Shown piece after piece: positions 47,441 to 56,989 of a stretch of 64,000 nt of DNA; the stretch's first letter is position 1; each line of letters starts with the position of its first letter. Under the pieces are notes generated by a model. That model did not search any database, was not told the origin of the DNA, and worked only from the letters and a program-made list of their open reading frames with translations. A program made the translations under genes and the position numbers. The DNA is from Arthrobacter citreus. Its GTDB lineage: Bacteria; Bacillota; Bacilli; Bacillales; Bacillaceae_G. The DNA lies in contig CP053688.1 in NCBI GenBank assembly GCA_013200995.1, positions 1,612,001-1,676,000 on the forward strand, in the 5' to 3' direction.

Positions 47441-47700
47441 ATATGACACCTCTCTTTAATCTATCAACATTCGTTCATGCATCTATATAGAAAAACCACA
47501 ATGTATCTCGTAATAACTCGCATTTTCTTTTTCTCAATAAAAAATTCCAAAATTACGTTTTTACTATTATATGTACGAACAATAACTTTCAAAACTCTAA
47601 TTCTCTGACATTATCTTTTAATTGGATAACATTACTAAATTTTACTAAATTCTATTAACGAATTTGTTATAATTAGAGAAAAAGAGAAGAGTTGATAAAT

Positions 47701-48675
47701 TTGACGATTCCAAACTTAACGACTACTACATTACCAGATGTCATCTTGCAATTTGCCTCTCACTTAAATAGTAAAGGTAGAAAAGAGTCTACGATTAAAC
47801 GATATTGTTATGACTTAGAAGAATGCTTCCGCTACTTTAAGAAAGTTAACGAGAACTTAAGTACATTACAAGTGCAAAGTTTTAACGAATACTTTTACTA
47901 TTTAACATCTGAACGGAAATACAATGAGAAAACGATGCATCGTATTTATGTTGTCCTTAATCAATTTTATAAATTTTTACAATCAAACAATTCTTCAATT
48001 GAAAATATCATTCCGTTTACTAACTATTTAGCTGGTCCTTCCAGAGCTCTATCCCCTGATGATTTTATTACTGAGGAAGAAGAAAAAAAATTACTATCAA
48101 TTGTACAATCCACAGCAGAATTATCGGAAAAGCAATTAAAAGCAAGACCATTTTTAATGGATCGCAATGAAATAATGATTAGATTAATGTTATATTATGG
48201 GCTTACATTAAAGGAATTAATTGATTTACAAATGAGAGATATCAATTTCGCCTTAAATGAACTAATAGTACATAGTAAAGAAGGAACAAAAAGAACAATC
48301 ATTCTTTTAAAAGAAGATCGAATGCTTTTATATAAATATTTTGTTACAATCCCTGAGCCGGTAAGGCCTCATTATCATTCAAATCATCCGCTTTTTGTCG
48401 CATTTGATTATAACCGAATGACGTTCCACTGGGTTTATGATACCGATTCACCGAAAGCACTGACAGAAATCGCTTTTCAAAAAATGCTTAGGTTAGAAGT
48501 TAAAAGGACGGGACTGCGGAAAGGACTTTGCTCACAGCATTTAAGAAACACTTTTATTTTTAGAAAAATTCAAGAAGGATTATTAGCCGAAGAAATTCAA
48601 CAATTAGTAGGCTTGAAAACATCAGTTTCATTAAAACGTTACTATCAATTTTTTCACGAAAATAAAAAAGAATAA
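47701..48675 (+). CDS. Tyrosine recombinase homologue with altered active site
   Basis: 324 residues in the XerC/D layout: N-terminal SAM-like core-binding domain (about 10-110) and C-terminal catalytic fold. Position by position, the first Arg of G-L-R is Thr169, the His of H-x-x-R is Gln279 (Arg282 kept), the second His of G-H is Leu305, and the Tyr is kept in RYYQF (314/315). The hairpin Lys is present. It is therefore unlikely to be a normal recombinase. A divergently placed neighbour of spoVK. TTG 47701 is preferred to 47692 on spacing from AGAAGAG. Confidence 0.8.
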   Translation: MTIPNLTTTTLPDVILQFASHLNSKGRKESTIKRYCYDLEECFRYFKKVNENLSTLQVQSFNEYFYYLTSERKYNEKTMHRIYVVLNQFYKFLQSNNSSIENIIPFTNYLAGPSRALSPDDFITEEEEKKLLSIVQSTAELSEKQLKARPFLMDRNEIMIRLMLYYGLTLKELIDLQMRDINFALNELIVHSKEGTKRTIILLKEDRMLLYKYFVTIPEPVRPHYHSNHPLFVAFDYNRMTFHWVYDTDSPKALTEIAFQKMLRLEVKRTGLRKGLCSQHLRNTFIFRKIQEGLLAEEIQQLVGLKTSVSLKRYYQFFHENKKE

Positions 48676-48687
48676 GGAATTGTATAA

Positions 48688-48720
48688 TGAAGGGGATAGA
48701 AAAGCTATCCCCTTTTTTTA
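48688..48720. terminator. Terminator between convergent genes
   Basis: AAGGGGATAG/CTATCCCCTT stem with T run on plus and A/T symmetry. Confidence 0.88.
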
Positions 48721-49338
48721 CTTCTGCTCCTTACCTTTCATGAGTTCTGCGATTTCTTTAGATGAATACTTTTCTTCATTTTGCAATGCAGCGATCACTT
48801 TTTCTCTTCGTTCCATCGTATGATTTTGGCTTAATTTCTTTTTACCTATTAGTTCAGTCACTTCAATTTTTAAGCAAACTATTCCTGAAAGTAACTTTTC
48901 TACATATTCTTGGTGATCTTCATATTTCCAAGGTTTTGCTTGACCTTTTTCAAAGTAATCAGTCGTCATTAAAACAATTTGTCTCATTTCATCTTTGTCT
49001 GTTATCGCTTCAACGTTTCCATATGCATGGATTGCGGTATAGTTCCAAGTTGAAACAGTATTTTTTTCTTCATACCATGTTGCTGAAATATAAGCATGTG
49101 GACCTTGAAAAATAATTAAACATTCTTTTCCATTTATCGATTTCCATTGGGGATTTAGCTTAGCTAAATGTGTGATTAAAAATAGTTTTTCCCCTTCTTC
49201 ATGTATGATAAATGGCAAATGAGTTGCCTCAATTTTTGCTTCGTTGTTATTGGATAATAATATTCCGAAGCCATTTTTCTTCATTTCAGTTATTAATTGC
49301 TGTAGATCCTTTTCTTGAAATTCCTTTGGAACATACAT
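48718..49338 (-). CDS. paiB: PaiB-like FMN-binding regulator
   Basis: 206 residues of the PaiB family: MYVPKEFQEKD, then ATHLPFIIHEEGEKLFLITH, HAYISATWYEE and TWNYTAIHAYG, which build a split-barrel flavin-binding fold. B. subtilis PaiB takes part in repression of sporulation and degradative enzyme genes, though the molecular function is unsettled. The paiA partner (an acetyltransferase) is not adjacent. GAGGAGAATTTAC precedes the ATG. Confidence 0.9.
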   Translation of the reverse strand: MYVPKEFQEKDLQQLITEMKKNGFGILLSNNNEAKIEATHLPFIIHEEGEKLFLITHLAKLNPQWKSINGKECLIIFQGPHAYISATWYEEKNTVSTWNYTAIHAYGNVEAITDKDEMRQIVLMTTDYFEKGQAKPWKYEDHQEYVEKLLSGIVCLKIEVTELIGKKKLSQNHTMERREKVIAALQNEEKYSSKEIAELMKGKEQK

Positions 49339-49403
49339 GTAAATTCTCCTCGCTTTTTAGTTTACATAATATTATTATCTATAACTACATATTTTAAGTT
49401 CAT

Positions 49404-49443
49404 GAAAAAAGAACATTGACCTTATGATCAATGCTCTTTTTTC
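49404..49443. terminator. Terminator of miaA-hfq
   Basis: AAAAAAGA-CATTGA pairs with TCAATG-TCTTTTTT around a 9-base loop. Confidence 0.85.
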
Positions 49444-49452
49444 TATCTATTT

Positions 49453-49674
49453 TTACATTTCAATTTGTACATTTTTAGATGGTACAAACGTTGAAATCGC
49501 GTGTTTATATATTAATTGTTGTTTTCCTTCAACATCTAACAATACCGTAAAGTTATCAAAGCTTTTTACTTTCCCTTTGATTTGAAATCCATTTAGTAAA
49601 AATACTGTAACCGCTAGATTGTCTTTACGTAATTGGTTTAAGAACTGATCTTGAATGTTGATTGATGTTTTCAT
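49453..49674 (-). CDS. hfq: RNA chaperone Hfq
   Basis: 73 residues, the short Gram-positive form. Sm1 shows [20 protein letters not shown] and Sm2 shows the YKHAIST KH motif that contacts uridine tails. It lies 23 bases after miaA, the conserved miaA-hfq order. Forms a hexamer in the cytoplasm. Confidence 0.96.
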   Translation of the reverse strand: MKTSINIQDQFLNQLRKDNLAVTVFLLNGFQIKGKVKSFDNFTVLLDVEGKQQLIYKHAISTFVPSKNVQIEM

Positions 49675-49697
49675 GTCCTTTTCCTCCTCTTCTACCT

Positions 49698-50663
49698 CTA
49701 CATATATTTATTCGAGATGAAATAGCCCTTTCCTTCAAGTAGAGCTAAAATTTCCAGTTTTTTTATATCAAAATTATGTCCATCCATTTCAAACCAATGG
49801 ATGTTCATTTTATTTCTAAACCAAGTCATTTGTCTTTTTGCATATCTTCTTGAGCTTTGTTTGATTAAATCAATCGCTTCATCTTTTAATAAGATTCCAT
49901 CAAAATAATCGTAAAGTTCTTTATAGCCAATCGCTTGCACGGATTGACAATTACGAATGCCTTTGTCATATAACATTTTTGCTTCTACTATGAGGCCTTC
50001 ACCCAACATTAAATCAACTCGTAAGTTTATTCGATTGTATAATAGCTCCCTGTCCATCGTTAATCCAATGATTTCTGCATCATACAAATATTCAGGCTCT
50101 CGATTAAATGCGGTCTCCGAAAACTTTTGTCCTGTCAGTTTGAATACTTCAATTGCACGTATCACTCTTCTGACATTATTCATATGTATTTGTTTAGCAC
50201 TTTCGGGGTCAATTTCTTTTAATTGATCATGTAATGCTTGATTCCCAAAGGCCATTGCATAGCCTTCTAATTGATTTCTTAAAAGCTCATCACCTTCTTG
50301 TTCAGCAAATTCATATTTTGTTAGCACACTTTGGATATATAATCCAGTACCACCAACTATAATTGGAATTTTGCCTCGACTAGCAATTTCTTTTATTTTT
50401 TCTCGAGCTAGTTCTTGAAAATCTGCAACAGTAAATGAAGCTTTTGGATCAAGGAAATCGATTAAATGATGTGGGATTCCTTCCATTTCTTCTTCCGTAA
50501 CTTTAGCTGCTCCAATATTTAACTCTTTATAAACTTGCGTTGCATCGCCATTAATAATTTCACCATTAATAGCTTTTGCGAGTTCAATACTTAGTTTTGT
50601 TTTACCTACAGCAGTAGGACCTACGATGACAATCACTTTTTGCATATTTACCATTGTAATCAC
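49698..50663 (-). CDS. miaA: tRNA dimethylallyltransferase MiaA
   Basis: About 321 residues. Transfers dimethylallyl to A37 of tRNAs reading UNN codons. P-loop [11 protein letters not shown], substrate motif [28 protein letters not shown] and the C-terminal [13 protein letters not shown] tRNA-binding region are all present. GTG 50663 has AAAGGCG upstream; ATG 50654 or 50645 are alternatives. Operon with hfq. Confidence 0.96.
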   Translation of the reverse strand: MITMVNMQKVIVIVGPTAVGKTKLSIELAKAINGEIINGDATQVYKELNIGAAKVTEEEMEGIPHHLIDFLDPKASFTVADFQELAREKIKEIASRGKIPIIVGGTGLYIQSVLTKYEFAEQEGDELLRNQLEGYAMAFGNQALHDQLKEIDPESAKQIHMNNVRRVIRAIEVFKLTGQKFSETAFNREPEYLYDAEIIGLTMDRELLYNRINLRVDLMLGEGLIVEAKMLYDKGIRNCQSVQAIGYKELYDYFDGILLKDEAIDLIKQSSRRYAKRQMTWFRNKMNIHWFEMDGHNFDIKKLEILALLEGKGYFISNKYM

Positions 50664-50857
50664 ATATACGCCTTTCTATACAACCTTTTCCTTACTTGTC
50701 CTACTAATTTTGAAAGTGGATAACTCTTTTTATTTATACCATATATATACAAAAATTCCAATGTGATGTGAACTCATTCACATGTAAAAAGAAAGTGTTT
50801 TCAAAATATGTGGTGTGCAAGTAAACTATAAGTAACCTAAAAAAATGAGGTGAACTC

Positions 50858-52699
50858 ATGCCTGATTGGTCTTATCATACAATTTTCAAACCAATCCTAT
50901 CTAAGTTTCCATCTAATATCTCTAGAGAATTCATTCATCATAGTATGAATACGATTTCTACGATTCCATTTGGTCAACATATAATCGAATTTCTTGGCCA
51001 TTTAAAATCTGACAATACTCTTGGTATCGAAATACATCATTTAAAGTTTAAAAACCAAATTGGATTCTCCTCTAAAATTGACCCTTTTCTTACAGGTACA
51101 AATGCTTTTATGAACTTAGGCTTTGGCGTAATCGAAATTGGTCCTATCTCTTTAGAAGGTGCCGCCTTTAGCAATAGCCCACTAATTGATTTGAAAACAG
51201 ACAAATTAATCGGTTATGAAACAAATAACACTTTAGCGGCAGAACAAACAGTTGCTAGACTCACTAAACTGAATAAGAAAACGCCGATTTTCGCTAGACT
51301 TGTTGGAGACTTTGAACAATTTAAATTAATTGAATCGAAACTTGCTAATTATGTAGATTCTTTCATTATAGATACTAAATTAGCTGGAGAACTGTTTGAT
51401 CATAGTTGGTCTTCTTCTATACCAATTTGTCTTTCTATCAATTCGAATGAAATAGATGTTCAAGCTATACGAAAATATCACATGATTGATTCAATATTAA
51501 TTGAAGAAACGCCGGCTTTTTCTGATGTAGAACAAAAGAAATATCTAATAAATTCACTTCATACATTAAGATTAAATCATTTTGAAAAGCCCATTTTTAC
51601 AAAAGGAGGAGTAGTTGAACCAATTGATGCAATTGAATTAATAGACGCAGGGGCTTCATTAGTTTTTTTGACTCATGGCTATGTTATAAGTGGTCCAGGT
51701 CTCCCGAAAAGAATCAATGAAGGATTATTGTTTAATAGAAAGAATAAGTTTACAAGTTTAAATAATGGGTGGATTTGGTACTTTCTATTTGGTCTTTTCA
51801 TGTTTTTTGGTGGTTTACTAGCTCTCTTTATTAGTTTAACATCTATTCTTCTTCCATATGATGAACATTTTTTAAACATTCATAGAAATGGAATTTTACA
51901 GTTTAACGATCGAATCCTTCCATTTATGTCACATGATCGAATGACACTAGCTGGAACCATTATGTCAGGTGGTATACTTTTTATGTCACTTGCAAGAAAT
52001 GGAATTAAACATAACTTCCATTGGGCTAAAAAAGCTTCTGATATTAGCGCTATTATCGGTTTTTTAGCAATATTTTTATTTATTGGTTATGGCTATTTTG
52101 ATTGGTTACATGCCTTATTTTGGATCGTTTTATTATTGCCATATTTAATTGGATATTTTAAAACTAAAAGACTGAATAGGAGTCCTGTATCTGAAAACTT
52201 AACAAACAATAAATACTGGAAATCTAGTTTAATAGGTCAATTGTTTTTTATTATATTAGGATTTTCAATTACGCTAGGCGGATGTATTATTTCATTTGTA
52301 GGCGTAACTACGACATTTGTAAAAACTGACTTAAATTATTTATGTATGTCTTCCTCCCAACTTAATGAATTTAATAAAAACTTAATCCCTGTTATTTCAC
52401 ATGATCGAGCTGGCTTCGGTGGAGGATTAGTAAGTGTTGGACTACTTGTACTGATGATTTCATTGTGGGGATTCAGGCAAAATCAGCCGTGGATTTGGTG
52501 GACATTATTCTTAGGAAGTTTACCGGCATTTTTTACTGCATTTGCAGTCCATTTTATAATTGGCTATACAGACTTTTACCATCTTTTACCGCCGATTATT
52601 GCAAGCGTATTTTTAATGATAGGAGTTATCAAAACATATAAATTTTTGAACTTTCCAATGAAAAAAACTATTAAACATACATCCATCGGAATAAAATAA
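50858..52699 (+). CDS. DHODH-like barrel fused to a duplicated membrane module
   Basis: 613 residues. The first 295 follow class 2 dihydroorotate dehydrogenase: IGFSSKIDPFLTGTNAFMNL, FGVIEIGPISLE, then TKGGVVEPIDAIELIDAGAS and GYVISGPGLPKRINEGLL for the FMN phosphate end. The Asn/Ser catalytic segments (NTPGL-like) are not visible. Residues 304-440 and 457-590 are two copies of a membrane module, each with a helix, a loop ending (I/L)P(F/V)(M/I)SHDR (SHDR at 358 and 514) and a later IGY-x-x-F helix. GAGGTGAACTC precedes the ATG. Function unknown; possibly a flavin-dependent membrane redox protein. Confidence 0.75.
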   Translation: MPDWSYHTIFKPILSKFPSNISREFIHHSMNTISTIPFGQHIIEFLGHLKSDNTLGIEIHHLKFKNQIGFSSKIDPFLTGTNAFMNLGFGVIEIGPISLEGAAFSNSPLIDLKTDKLIGYETNNTLAAEQTVARLTKLNKKTPIFARLVGDFEQFKLIESKLANYVDSFIIDTKLAGELFDHSWSSSIPICLSINSNEIDVQAIRKYHMIDSILIEETPAFSDVEQKKYLINSLHTLRLNHFEKPIFTKGGVVEPIDAIELIDAGASLVFLTHGYVISGPGLPKRINEGLLFNRKNKFTSLNNGWIWYFLFGLFMFFGGLLALFISLTSILLPYDEHFLNIHRNGILQFNDRILPFMSHDRMTLAGTIMSGGILFMSLARNGIKHNFHWAKKASDISAIIGFLAIFLFIGYGYFDWLHALFWIVLLLPYLIGYFKTKRLNRSPVSENLTNNKYWKSSLIGQLFFIILGFSITLGGCIISFVGVTTTFVKTDLNYLCMSSSQLNEFNKNLIPVISHDRAGFGGGLVSVGLLVLMISLWGFRQNQPWIWWTLFLGSLPAFFTAFAVHFIIGYTDFYHLLPPIIASVFLMIGVIKTYKFLNFPMKKTIKHTSIGIK

Positions 52700-52755
52700 C
52701 GATGTTGTTCAAGTAATTTATAAAAATTCAAATTTTAAACTTCCATTATATAAAA

Positions 52756-52796
52756 AGAGGATCATCATTTTTTTAATGATCATCCTCTTGTTTAAT
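52756..52796 (+). terminator. Terminator of the DHODH-fusion gene
   Basis: AAGAGGAT...ATCCTCTT stem with one internal mismatch and TTGTTT tail. Confidence 0.8.
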
Positions 52797-52857
52797 GCAC
52801 TTCTTTAGTTACAATACTACATAGGTCGTAATTTGTGTTGAATCCAACTTTCCTTAC

Positions 52858-53037
52858 TTAAAATGGTCCAGGTGAATTATTCGTATTATTTTGATGGCTC
52901 GTTGTATATCTTCCAATTTCTTCATCCATTGTTTGATTATTACTCTTATCTGGAGTACCAGTTCCATACTTCTTTTCCATAAAAAATCCAAATCCGATCA
53001 TAATGATAACAAATCCCAAAATTGCATAACCAACCAT
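52858..53037 (-). CDS. Small membrane protein (59 aa)
   Basis: One N-terminal helix (residues 3-20, AILGFVIIMIGFGFF) and a hydrophilic tail rich in Asn, Thr and Ser ending NNSPGPF. ATG 53037 has GAGGT 8 bases upstream; ATG 53043 is too close to it. Unrecognised. Confidence 0.55.
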   Translation of the reverse strand: MVGYAILGFVIIMIGFGFFMEKKYGTGTPDKSNNQTMDEEIGRYTTSHQNNTNNSPGPF

Positions 53038-53425
53038 AGCCATATACCTCACTTTTTTTTCAATTGTAATGTTGGTTCTATCTAAAGAAATTATCATTAA
53101 CAAATGATTAGTCATCAGTTCAAAAGATTAAATTCTTATAATATAGTATTCAATATAGCACTAAAAAGTCCTTTTTATATTTTACGATTCCTTCCATTTG
53201 CTACCAAAATATCCCTTTTTAAACTTATCTTTTTTATTATCAACTCTTATACAATTAAACTTCCATTTTGTATTACGCAATATGCTCGAGTTTTAATTGA
53301 AATAATGTTAATCACAGGCCAGTGAGCAATGACGTCTAGCGAGGTAATTGTATGGCAAAAAAAATGAACTAAAGTGGAAATTTAAATTTTTATATTTGAT
53401 ATGTAGTATTCTTAATTAGTCCTTT
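53038..53425. other. Spacer without a supported gene
   Basis: A 73-codon plus-strand frame at 53104 lacks a ribosome site. I saw no other signal here. Confidence 0.4.
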
Positions 53426-54091
53426 TTAAGGTAAATGAACGGATTTAATATGATTCAATCTTAAATACACGATATCTCCACTTGCAACTGATATTTCTAA
53501 TACGCTATTTTCAACAGAATTAAGTAATCCAATTTTCATCGGATCATTCCCACCATCAAAAACAACAAGCTTCCCTTCTTCTTTTTTTAATTGCGATTCA
53601 AACGAACGTACGAATGGGACATTTGATGGGTTAATTGGAAATTTAACATTATCAATTGAGTAAGGCGTAACATTGTCATTGTATGGAGTGAGCCACTTTA
53701 AATGAGAAAATGAAATATACATCGTTTTAAATACTGGTGTGTAAAAAACGATATAATCACTTAAGACATTTGTAATATATCCATGAAAAGTTAGATTACC
53801 AGTCACATAGATTTCTGAAAATATGCCTCTTGCATTTGTTAAGACTTTGCGGTATGAAATTGATTCAATTTCATTTGCAATTGAAGGTTCGATCGGTTGT
53901 GGGATTTTCTCATTAGAAAGTTCGCTTAAATGAACTCGATGAACGTGAATCCAAGGGATATAATAGTATTTTCGACCGTTATATAAAACTAATATGTCTT
54001 GTCCAGCATCTGTCAAAATACCTTCAAAGGCTATATCACCAGACAAAAGCACAAAAACTTGTCTACCTTGTAATGAATCTATATAACTCAC
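53426..54091 (-). CDS. Protein of three Sm-like (DUF2642-type) barrel repeats
   Basis: 221 residues made of three similar units, at about 8-57, 88-138 and 170-221. Each starts with a G-x-V or V-x-G strand and has G-x-(I/L)-T-(D/N)-x-x-x-D-x-(I/L)-V, then a strand with aromatic residues and a final I-x-W/HVxRVHL-like strand. Such short barrels (DUF2642) occur in Bacillus spore-coat-associated proteins. GTG 54091 follows AAAGGGGG. No signal peptide. Spore link is inferred only from the family. Confidence 0.6.
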   Translation of the reverse strand: MSYIDSLQGRQVFVLLSGDIAFEGILTDAGQDILVLYNGRKYYYIPWIHVHRVHLSELSNEKIPQPIEPSIANEIESISYRKVLTNARGIFSEIYVTGNLTFHGYITNVLSDYIVFYTPVFKTMYISFSHLKWLTPYNDNVTPYSIDNVKFPINPSNVPFVRSFESQLKKEEGKLVVFDGGNDPMKIGLLNSVENSVLEISVASGDIVYLRLNHIKSVHLP

Positions 54092-54839
54092 TTTTTATCC
54101 CCCTTTAGTAATCCCTTAAAAACTTAAGTATAATTTATAATAGCTCTGTAATAGAGCGAAAAGTTGTATTAAGACTGAGTTGAAATTTTGATGCATTTCG
54201 ATAAGCCTTCCGTTCTACTTTTATTCTATTTTTCTGTAAATTATGCATTCAAATTAGCGATACTGATGTTTCTTCAAAAGTAATCGTAAACTCTGTCACT
54301 AAAGATTGTATTAGCCGTTGAATTCTTATCTGTGTTTAAGGTAAAGATATTCCACTCCTATTTAATAAAAAACATGTTCATTCGCCACTTGAATATTCTA
54401 ATATAACAATGCGTTTTTGCTTCTTTGTTATTTTATTACTTTATCAATGTAACGAAATCTTCACATAAACTTATATAACAATATAGACTAATTGTTCGAA
54501 CATATTAAATAGATCAGTGCATGAAGAAGTTCAAAAGCCCCCTCTTCAATTACGAATAGGAGGTTTTTTAGTTGTTCTACGATTTTTTTGATCATACAAA
54601 AAAACTGTACTTTTGTCATGATAGTTATTTATCTTTAGGGGGCATTTTCATTACTTAGGTAAAAAGCCTATCTTCTAAAAATTAGTGAAATAATCCAAAG
54701 CATGATTGATATTTTAGAATATTAATATAACAAATGGACAAGGTTCATTAAATATTTTTTAGAAGGTGGACAACCGTTTATTAAATCAAAAGGTTGAAAT
54801 CTTCCTATAGAAAATGCGAAAGGAGAAATTGAATATAGA
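54092..54839. other. 748-base intergenic region with remnants
   Basis: On the minus strand near 54258-54340 a short frame reads RIQRLIQSLVTEFTITFEET before a stop, which may be a fragment of a lost gene. A palindrome TGTTCGAACA lies near 54493, and a hairpin CCTCTT/AATAGGAGG with six T lies near 54540-54572. A conserved-looking start region for ArsB follows. No complete gene is supported. Confidence 0.4.
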
Positions 54840-56213
54840 ATGTTTACTATAGCATTAACGATTTTTACATTTATAGTAACGGTCGTATTAATTATGTGGA
54901 GACCAAAAGGACTAAACGTATCTATTCCCGCTCTTGCCGGAGCTACGTTAATGGTCATTAGTGGTGCTGTATCCTTACACGATATGAAAGTAATCGCTTC
55001 GGATGTTGGCGGAGCATCGGTGACGATCATGGCAACCATTGCTATGGCACTTGTTCTTGAAAGTTTCGGTGTATTCCAATACGTAGCAGATTTTTTAGCT
55101 AGACTCTCAAAGAATTCGGGTAAACGGCTGTTTTGGTGCATTAGTTTAATGAGTTTACTTATGACCCTCGTATTTAACAATGATGGTGCAATCATCATTG
55201 CAACGCCAATCATCATCATTCTTCTAAGAAAGTTGGGACTTAAACCTCATCAGCAAATCCCATATCTATTGAGCGCAGCGCTCGTCGATACAGCAGCAAG
55301 TGCCCCACTTGGCGTCAGCAACATTGTTAATTTAATCTCTATAAAAATCATCGGAATGAGCCTCGCAACTTACTCTGAAATGATATTCGTCCCTTCAATG
55401 ATAGGAGTAGGCGTATTAGCGGTATTGAATTATGTAGTATTTCGAAAAAAACTGGTTATTGATTTGAAACAAAACCGTTTATCAAAAAAACATAAACCGA
55501 AGCCAGGAAACCATCCTTTTGGTCCAAATTTTGAAGCGTCTCCTGCCGAAATACAATTTGAAACTCCTTCGAAAAAACAAAAATTATTCATGACAAATAT
55601 CTTGATATATGTCTTAGCCATTCGTGTAGCGCTATTTGTCGGTGCTGACTTTGGAATATCACCTTCAATTACTGCTGTTGTTGGAGCTGGCATCCTCTTG
55701 ATTTGGCGATGGATTAAGATGGGCACCTCACCAATGGATATTATCCGAAAAACACCGTGGCATGTACTCTTTTTTGCTTTTGGCATGTATGTTGTCGGAT
55801 CTGGTATTGCAAACGTGGGATTAAACTCATGGCTAGTGCACCAACTTCAACCGTTTATCGAAAGAGGCTGGTTTAGCTCAATTGCTGCAACAGGAATTGC
55901 AGTTAGTTTAATGTCAGACCTGTTTAATAATCACCCTGCTTTAATGATTGGCACATTAAATCTGACATCAATGCATATGAGCCAAATGGATCTTCATGTA
56001 GCGTACCTTGGAAATATTATTGGTAGCGATATCGGTTCACTTCTAATGCCAATTGGCCTATTAGCAACACTTATATGGATGTTTGTATTAAAACAATATA
56101 AAGTGCACATTAGTTGGGCACAGTATCTCCGTGTAACAACATTAGTCATTCCTCCGACTGTAATAGCAACTGTAGTATTATGTTACGCTTGGATTCGTTT
56201 GATTTATGGCTAA
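54840..56213 (+). CDS. ArsB/NhaD-family (ion transporter superfamily) membrane pump
   Basis: 457 residues with about 11-12 helices. LVFNNDGAIIIATPIIIILL and SDLFNNHPALMIGTLNL are the two inverted discontinuous-helix motifs of ArsB, and APLGVSNIVNLI lies between. ArsB exports arsenite/antimonite; many Bacillus homologues (YdfA-type) lie outside ars operons, as here, with no arsR or arsC nearby. ATG 54840 is 14 bases from AAAGGAG, a wider gap than usual. Substrate therefore not certain. Confidence 0.85.
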   Translation: MFTIALTIFTFIVTVVLIMWRPKGLNVSIPALAGATLMVISGAVSLHDMKVIASDVGGASVTIMATIAMALVLESFGVFQYVADFLARLSKNSGKRLFWCISLMSLLMTLVFNNDGAIIIATPIIIILLRKLGLKPHQQIPYLLSAALVDTAASAPLGVSNIVNLISIKIIGMSLATYSEMIFVPSMIGVGVLAVLNYVVFRKKLVIDLKQNRLSKKHKPKPGNHPFGPNFEASPAEIQFETPSKKQKLFMTNILIYVLAIRVALFVGADFGISPSITAVVGAGILLIWRWIKMGTSPMDIIRKTPWHVLFFAFGMYVVGSGIANVGLNSWLVHQLQPFIERGWFSSIAATGIAVSLMSDLFNNHPALMIGTLNLTSMHMSQMDLHVAYLGNIIGSDIGSLLMPIGLLATLIWMFVLKQYKVHISWAQYLRVTTLVIPPTVIATVVLCYAWIRLIYG

Positions 56214-56584
56214 ACAAACTATTCACAACTAGAAAGTGAACAGATTCCCGTTAAGTGAAAATTAGCGAAGTTTAATTAAATTATTTGATTAGAATGGAGT
56301 AATCTTAATGATTCAAGCAAAAAAAATAATCCATCCAGTTTAGCAGCCCGAATGGATCATTCATAATTGCAGAATTGATTTGACCGTGACAGAAATGACA
56401 CGGTCTTTTTTAATACCTATATTTAGCATATGTTTTTTAATCATTTATGTTCACATTCAATAAAACTTTTATAATTGTTTTACATTGTAATTAGTTAAGT
56501 TTCTATAGAATTTGTTGTTATCAAATTTTTGTTTGGTTTATGTTACTAAGTATCTTATCTCACTATCAATACAGGACAATTCGT
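56214..56584. other. Spacer with hairpins
   Basis: An ATCCAT/ATGGAT hairpin (about 56331-56357) precedes the terminator at 56382-56412. No gene seen. Confidence 0.45.
56382..56412 (+). terminator. Terminator after the ArsB-like gene
   Basis: GACCGTG/CACGGTC stem, then six T. Confidence 0.85.
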
Positions 56585-56974
56585 TTAGTGAAGTACTCGA
56601 TTACTAACACTTCCAAGTATTGCGTGTTTAAGCACACCTTTTCCACTTCTACCCATAACAATTAAAGTGTGGTGGTGATTATTTGCATAATCTAAAATGA
56701 TCTGTGCAGGCATGCCATCTTTAATATGTACTTCAAAATTCACACCAGACTCCTTTAAGAAATCAATTGATTGATTTAAAGCTTCTGTATTTTCTTCATC
56801 AAGAAGTTTATCAATATCTACATCAACCGAAAATTCTTATACCGGTAAGTGATGATTAACCATTAATATCGTTAACTTCTCAGCGCTTATCGTTTTAGCT
56901 AGTTCCACTGCATGATGTAATGCACGCGATGAGGATGCTGATTAATCAAATGGGACGAGTATTTTATTATACAT
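56585..56974 (-). pseudogene. Universal stress protein gene with two in-frame TAA codons
   Basis: From ATG 56974 with AAAAGGAG upstream, one single frame of 130 codons encodes a UspA-family protein: YNKILVPFD, ALHHAVELAKTISAEKLTIL, IIKDGMPAQIILDYA-like core and the nucleotide-binding end VMGRSGKGVLKHAILGSVSN. TAA interrupts at codon 11 (56944-56942) and codon 46 (56839-56837); otherwise the frame is intact with no indel. It lies 15 bases after the MFS gene, so it was the second gene of that operon. Recent inactivation is the simplest reading. Confidence 0.82.
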
Positions 56975-56989
56975 TTTTCTTTCTCCTTT

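Noticed and set aside
46486-47691. Sigma-E promoter before spoVK
   Set aside because: Expected from biology, but no convincing -10/-35 pair could be read in 47441-47691.
53104-53325. 73-codon plus-strand frame with hydrophobic residues
   Set aside because: No Shine-Dalgarno site; composition is what random AT-rich DNA gives.
54722-55219. 165-codon minus-strand frame
   Set aside because: Antisense shadow of the ArsB-like gene.
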